Notes under the pieces: generated by a model | Seen by the model: only the letters and a program-made list of their open reading frames with translations | What the model was told of the DNA's origin: nothing | Database searches by the model: none | Translations under genes and position numbers: made by a program | Shown: positions 30,313-32,178 of the stretch, piece after piece | Layout: each line of letters opens with the position of its first letter | Position numbering within the stretch: position 1 is the stretch's first letter | From: an uncultured Hungatella sp. | GTDB lineage: Bacteria; Bacillota; Clostridia; Lachnospirales; Lachnospiraceae | NCBI GenBank assembly: GCA_949879025.1 | Contig: CATLBO010000034.1 | Coordinates: 1 to 32,178, forward strand | Length of the DNA: 32,178 nucleotides | Direction of reading: 5' to 3'

Positions 30313-30930
30313 GTGATATCTTATATCAGAGGTCCATTGATAGAGACGGATGAGGATATGATTGTGGTGGAGGCAGGAAACGTGGGCTACAATATACGGG
30401 TACCCTTATCGGTACTGGAAAGCCTTCCGGGAATCGGCAAGGAGGTGCGGGTTTATACATATCTTCAGATCCGGGAGGATGCCATGAGCCTGTTCGGCTT
30501 TTTAAGCAGGCAGGATTTGAAGATGTTTAAACAGCTGCTGGGAGTAAGCGGCATCGGTCCTAAAGGGGCTTTGGCGCTTTTGTCGGCTATGAGGCCTGAG
30601 GACTTAAGACTGGCTATTATTTCCGGAGACACCAAAGCCATTTCCAGGGCGCCTGGCATTGGCAGCAAGACGGCTCAGAGAGTAATCCTGGATCTGAAGG
30701 ACAGGATTTCTGTGGATCAGCTGGTGCCAGAGGCATTGTCGGGAGAGAAAAACGGAGGCAGCCCGGAAAGTTCCGGCTTTGGTGACGCAGGAAAAGAAGC
30801 AGTGGATGCGCTGGTGGCGCTGGGATATTCTGCCATGGAGGCGGCAAAGGCTGTGCGCCAGGTGGAGATTAGCCAGTCAATGACCGGAGAGCAGGTGCTG
30901 AAGGCTTCTTTAAGACATTTGGCCATATAG
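30313..30930 (+). CDS. ruvA: Holliday junction branch migration protein RuvA
   Basis: A 205-residue RuvA, which holds the four-way DNA junction as a tetramer while RuvB drives branch migration. The OB-fold domain begins MISYIRGPLIETDEDMIVVEAGNVGYNI and ends VYTYLQIREDAMSLFGF. The two helix-hairpin-helix motifs follow (LLGVSGIGPKGALALLSAM and ISRAPGIGSKTAQRVILDLKD), then a flexible linker rich in Ser/Gly and the C-terminal RuvB-contact helices (AVDALVALGYSAMEAAKAV). All domains are intact and the length is normal. GTG 30313 has GGGAGAGG upstream. It heads the ruvA-ruvB-zapA unit. Confidence 0.97.
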   Translation: MISYIRGPLIETDEDMIVVEAGNVGYNIRVPLSVLESLPGIGKEVRVYTYLQIREDAMSLFGFLSRQDLKMFKQLLGVSGIGPKGALALLSAMRPEDLRLAIISGDTKAISRAPGIGSKTAQRVILDLKDRISVDQLVPEALSGEKNGGSPESSGFGDAGKEAVDALVALGYSAMEAAKAVRQVEISQSMTGEQVLKASLRHLAI

Positions 30931-31022
30931 TTTTAAGGCTGCTACTGGCATGTTTAATTGGAATCAGAAACATTGGGAAATAAGAGAAAACCCGGGTGTA
31001 TCCCGGTATTGGGCAGGGGAAT

Positions 31023-32012
31023 ATGGAACGCAGGATTATCAATACGGATTTAACAGAAGAAGACAGCAAGGTGGAGTCCCATTTGCGGCCTCAGGCTTTG
31101 GAGGATTACATTGGCCAGGCGAAACTGAAATCTACGCTAAAGATTTATATTGATGCGGCAAAATCCAGGGGAGACAGCCTGGATCATGTGCTGTTTTACG
31201 GCCCGCCAGGGCTTGGCAAGACTACTCTGTCAGGGATCATTGCCCATGAGATGGGGGTTAATATGAAGGTTACATCCGGCCCGGCTATTGAGAAGCCAGG
31301 GGAGATGGCTGCTATTTTAAATAACCTTCAGGAAGGAGACGTCCTGTTTGTAGATGAGATTCATCGGCTGAACCGGCAGGTGGAGGAGGTGCTTTACCCG
31401 GCAATGGAAGACTTTGCCATTGACATTATGCTGGGCAAGGAGTCGTCTGCCAGATCTATCCGACTGGAACTTCCAAGATTTACACTGGTTGGAGCCACTA
31501 CCAGGGCAGGGCTTTTAACGGCTCCCCTTCGGGACAGGTTCGGCGTGGTTGCTAAAATGGAATTCTATACTACAGAGGAATTAAAGACCATTATCCTTCG
31601 GTCTGCCAGAGTTTTAGAGGTGGAGATTGAGGAGACAGGCGCCCTGGAGCTGGCCAGACGGTCCCGGGGAACCCCCAGGCTTGCAAACCGGCTGCTGAAG
31701 CGGGTGAGAGACTTTGCCCAGGTGAAATACGACGGGGTGATAACAAAAGAGGTGGCGGATTTTGCCCTGGATATTCTTGACGTGGATCGTCTGGGGCTGG
31801 ACAACAATGACAGGGCCATTCTTCTGACGATTATTCAGAAGTTTTCCGGCGGCCCTGTAGGCCTGGATACTCTGGCTGCGGCCCTGGGGGAAGATGCAGG
31901 AACCCTGGAAGATGTGTATGAGCCGTACCTTTTGATGAATGGCCTGCTTAACCGCACGTCCAGGGGACGGGTGGCTACGGAGCATGCTTATCACCATCTG
32001 GGCCTGGCCTGA
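31023..32012 (+). CDS. ruvB: Holliday junction branch migration helicase RuvB
   Basis: A 329-residue AAA+ motor. The N-terminus [21 protein letters not shown] leads into [11 protein letters not shown]; Walker A is GPPGLGKTT (residues 60-67 onward), Walker [11 protein letters not shown], sensor 1 LVGATTRAG and the arginine-finger region APLRDRFGV. The C-terminal winged helix contains [29 protein letters not shown] and [13 protein letters not shown] (cited as [10 protein letters not shown] and RTSRGR). ATG 31023 fits the family start and is preceded by AGGGG; a GTG 30996 frame start is less likely. It uses ATP to pull DNA through the RuvA junction. It lies 92 bp after ruvA; its TGA stop overlaps the upstream frame of zapA. 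Confidence 0.97.
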   Translation: MERRIINTDLTEEDSKVESHLRPQALEDYIGQAKLKSTLKIYIDAAKSRGDSLDHVLFYGPPGLGKTTLSGIIAHEMGVNMKVTSGPAIEKPGEMAAILNNLQEGDVLFVDEIHRLNRQVEEVLYPAMEDFAIDIMLGKESSARSIRLELPRFTLVGATTRAGLLTAPLRDRFGVVAKMEFYTTEELKTIILRSARVLEVEIEETGALELARRSRGTPRLANRLLKRVRDFAQVKYDGVITKEVADFALDILDVDRLGLDNNDRAILLTIIQKFSGGPVGLDTLAAALGEDAGTLEDVYEPYLLMNGLLNRTSRGRVATEHAYHHLGLA

Positions 32013-32035
32013 TGAATGACAAGGAGCAGATTGAG

Positions 32036-32178
32036 ATGAAAAACAACAGCAGCAGATTCATGGATACAAAGAATTATGCGGAAGTTTTAATCGATGGAAA
32101 AATCTATACATTGGGCGGCACGGAGGATGAGCATTACCTTCAGAGGGTGGCCAGCTATATTAATGAGAAGACGGGGAG
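32036..32178 (+). CDS. zapA: Cell division protein ZapA (3' truncated by window end)
   Basis: The visible 47 codons read MKNNSSRFMDTKNYAEVLID then GKIYTLGGTEDEHYLQRVAS. This matches the N-terminal beta-hairpin and first helix of ZapA (V-x-I-D-G-x-x-Y-x-L, then E-x-H/Y-x-x-x-V-A-x-Y-I-N). ZapA bundles FtsZ filaments at the division ring. ATG 32036 is chosen for AAGGAG (32021-32026) 9 nt upstream. The frame is also open from ATG 32012, which overlaps the ruvB stop, but without a ribosome site. The order ruvA-ruvB-zapA occurs in related Clostridia. The C-terminal coiled coil is beyond the window. Confidence 0.82.
   Translation, partial: MKNNSSRFMDTKNYAEVLIDGKIYTLGGTEDEHYLQRVASYINEKTG

Noticed and set aside
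1..32178. CRISPR arrays, tRNA or rRNA genes, phage or transposase genes, toxin-antitoxin pairs
   Set aside because: No regularly spaced repeats, no tRNA-like cloverleaf and no such proteins were seen on either strand.

Overview
This 32.2 kb window looks like chromosomal DNA of an anaerobic, low-to-mid GC Firmicute of class Clostridia, most likely family Lachnospiraceae. That placement is inferred from gene content (DUF6062, DUF3842, rubrerythrin, T-box thrS, scpA-scpB, PadR/DUF2812, asnA), gene order (ruvA-ruvB-zapA), strong AGGAGG ribosome sites and frequent GTG/TTG starts. No tRNA, rRNA, CRISPR array, phage or transposase gene was seen. Most of the window is core or soft-core genome, and the interest lies mainly in its RNA and DNA control elements.

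Layout. 1-783 is the tail of a secreted D-Ala-D-Ala carboxypeptidase with cell-wall-binding repeats, closed by a terminator and followed by a small XRE regulator on the minus strand. 1402-3719 holds a cysteine-rich DUF6062 protein, rubrerythrin and a membrane-anchored metallophosphoesterase. 3907-7134 is a tight cluster: scpA, scpB, a DegV lipid-binding protein and an S51-type peptidase. 7199-10397 is a copper-resistance unit: a CsoR operator inside a promoter, csoR, and a CopA ATPase fused in frame to a complete CopZ chaperone through an A7 tract. 10438-13174 holds dut, a TPR lipoprotein and hflX. 13197-16172 holds a sodium:neurotransmitter-type symporter and a MATE exporter, and a DUF3842 gene converges on them.

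16778-19734 is an accessory-looking region. A Mef-like MFS exporter is preceded by a short leader ORF and mutually exclusive RNA stems that could sequester its ribosome site. It is followed by a PadR repressor with palindromic operators on a consensus promoter and its DUF2812 membrane partner. 19921-22226 is a threonine T-box and thrS. 22583-23679 is a probable yybP-ykoY manganese riboswitch with a terminator, leading a two-gene operon of an unknown helical protein and a YccF membrane protein. 23844-28666 holds a DEDDh exonuclease, asnA (minus), a cytidylate-kinase-like protein and a large SH3/NlpC-P60 cell-wall hydrolase. 28905-32178 holds a YprB-like nuclease (minus), ruvA, ruvB and the start of zapA.

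The most striking items are (1) the copA-copZ fusion that depends on one A of a homopolymer, (2) the leader-peptide attenuator of the MFS exporter, (3) the Mn riboswitch controlling genes with no established manganese role, and (4) a family of short interspersed palindromic repeats at 22.3, 24.7 and 28.7 kb. All calls come from reading the sequence; no searches or folding programs were run.
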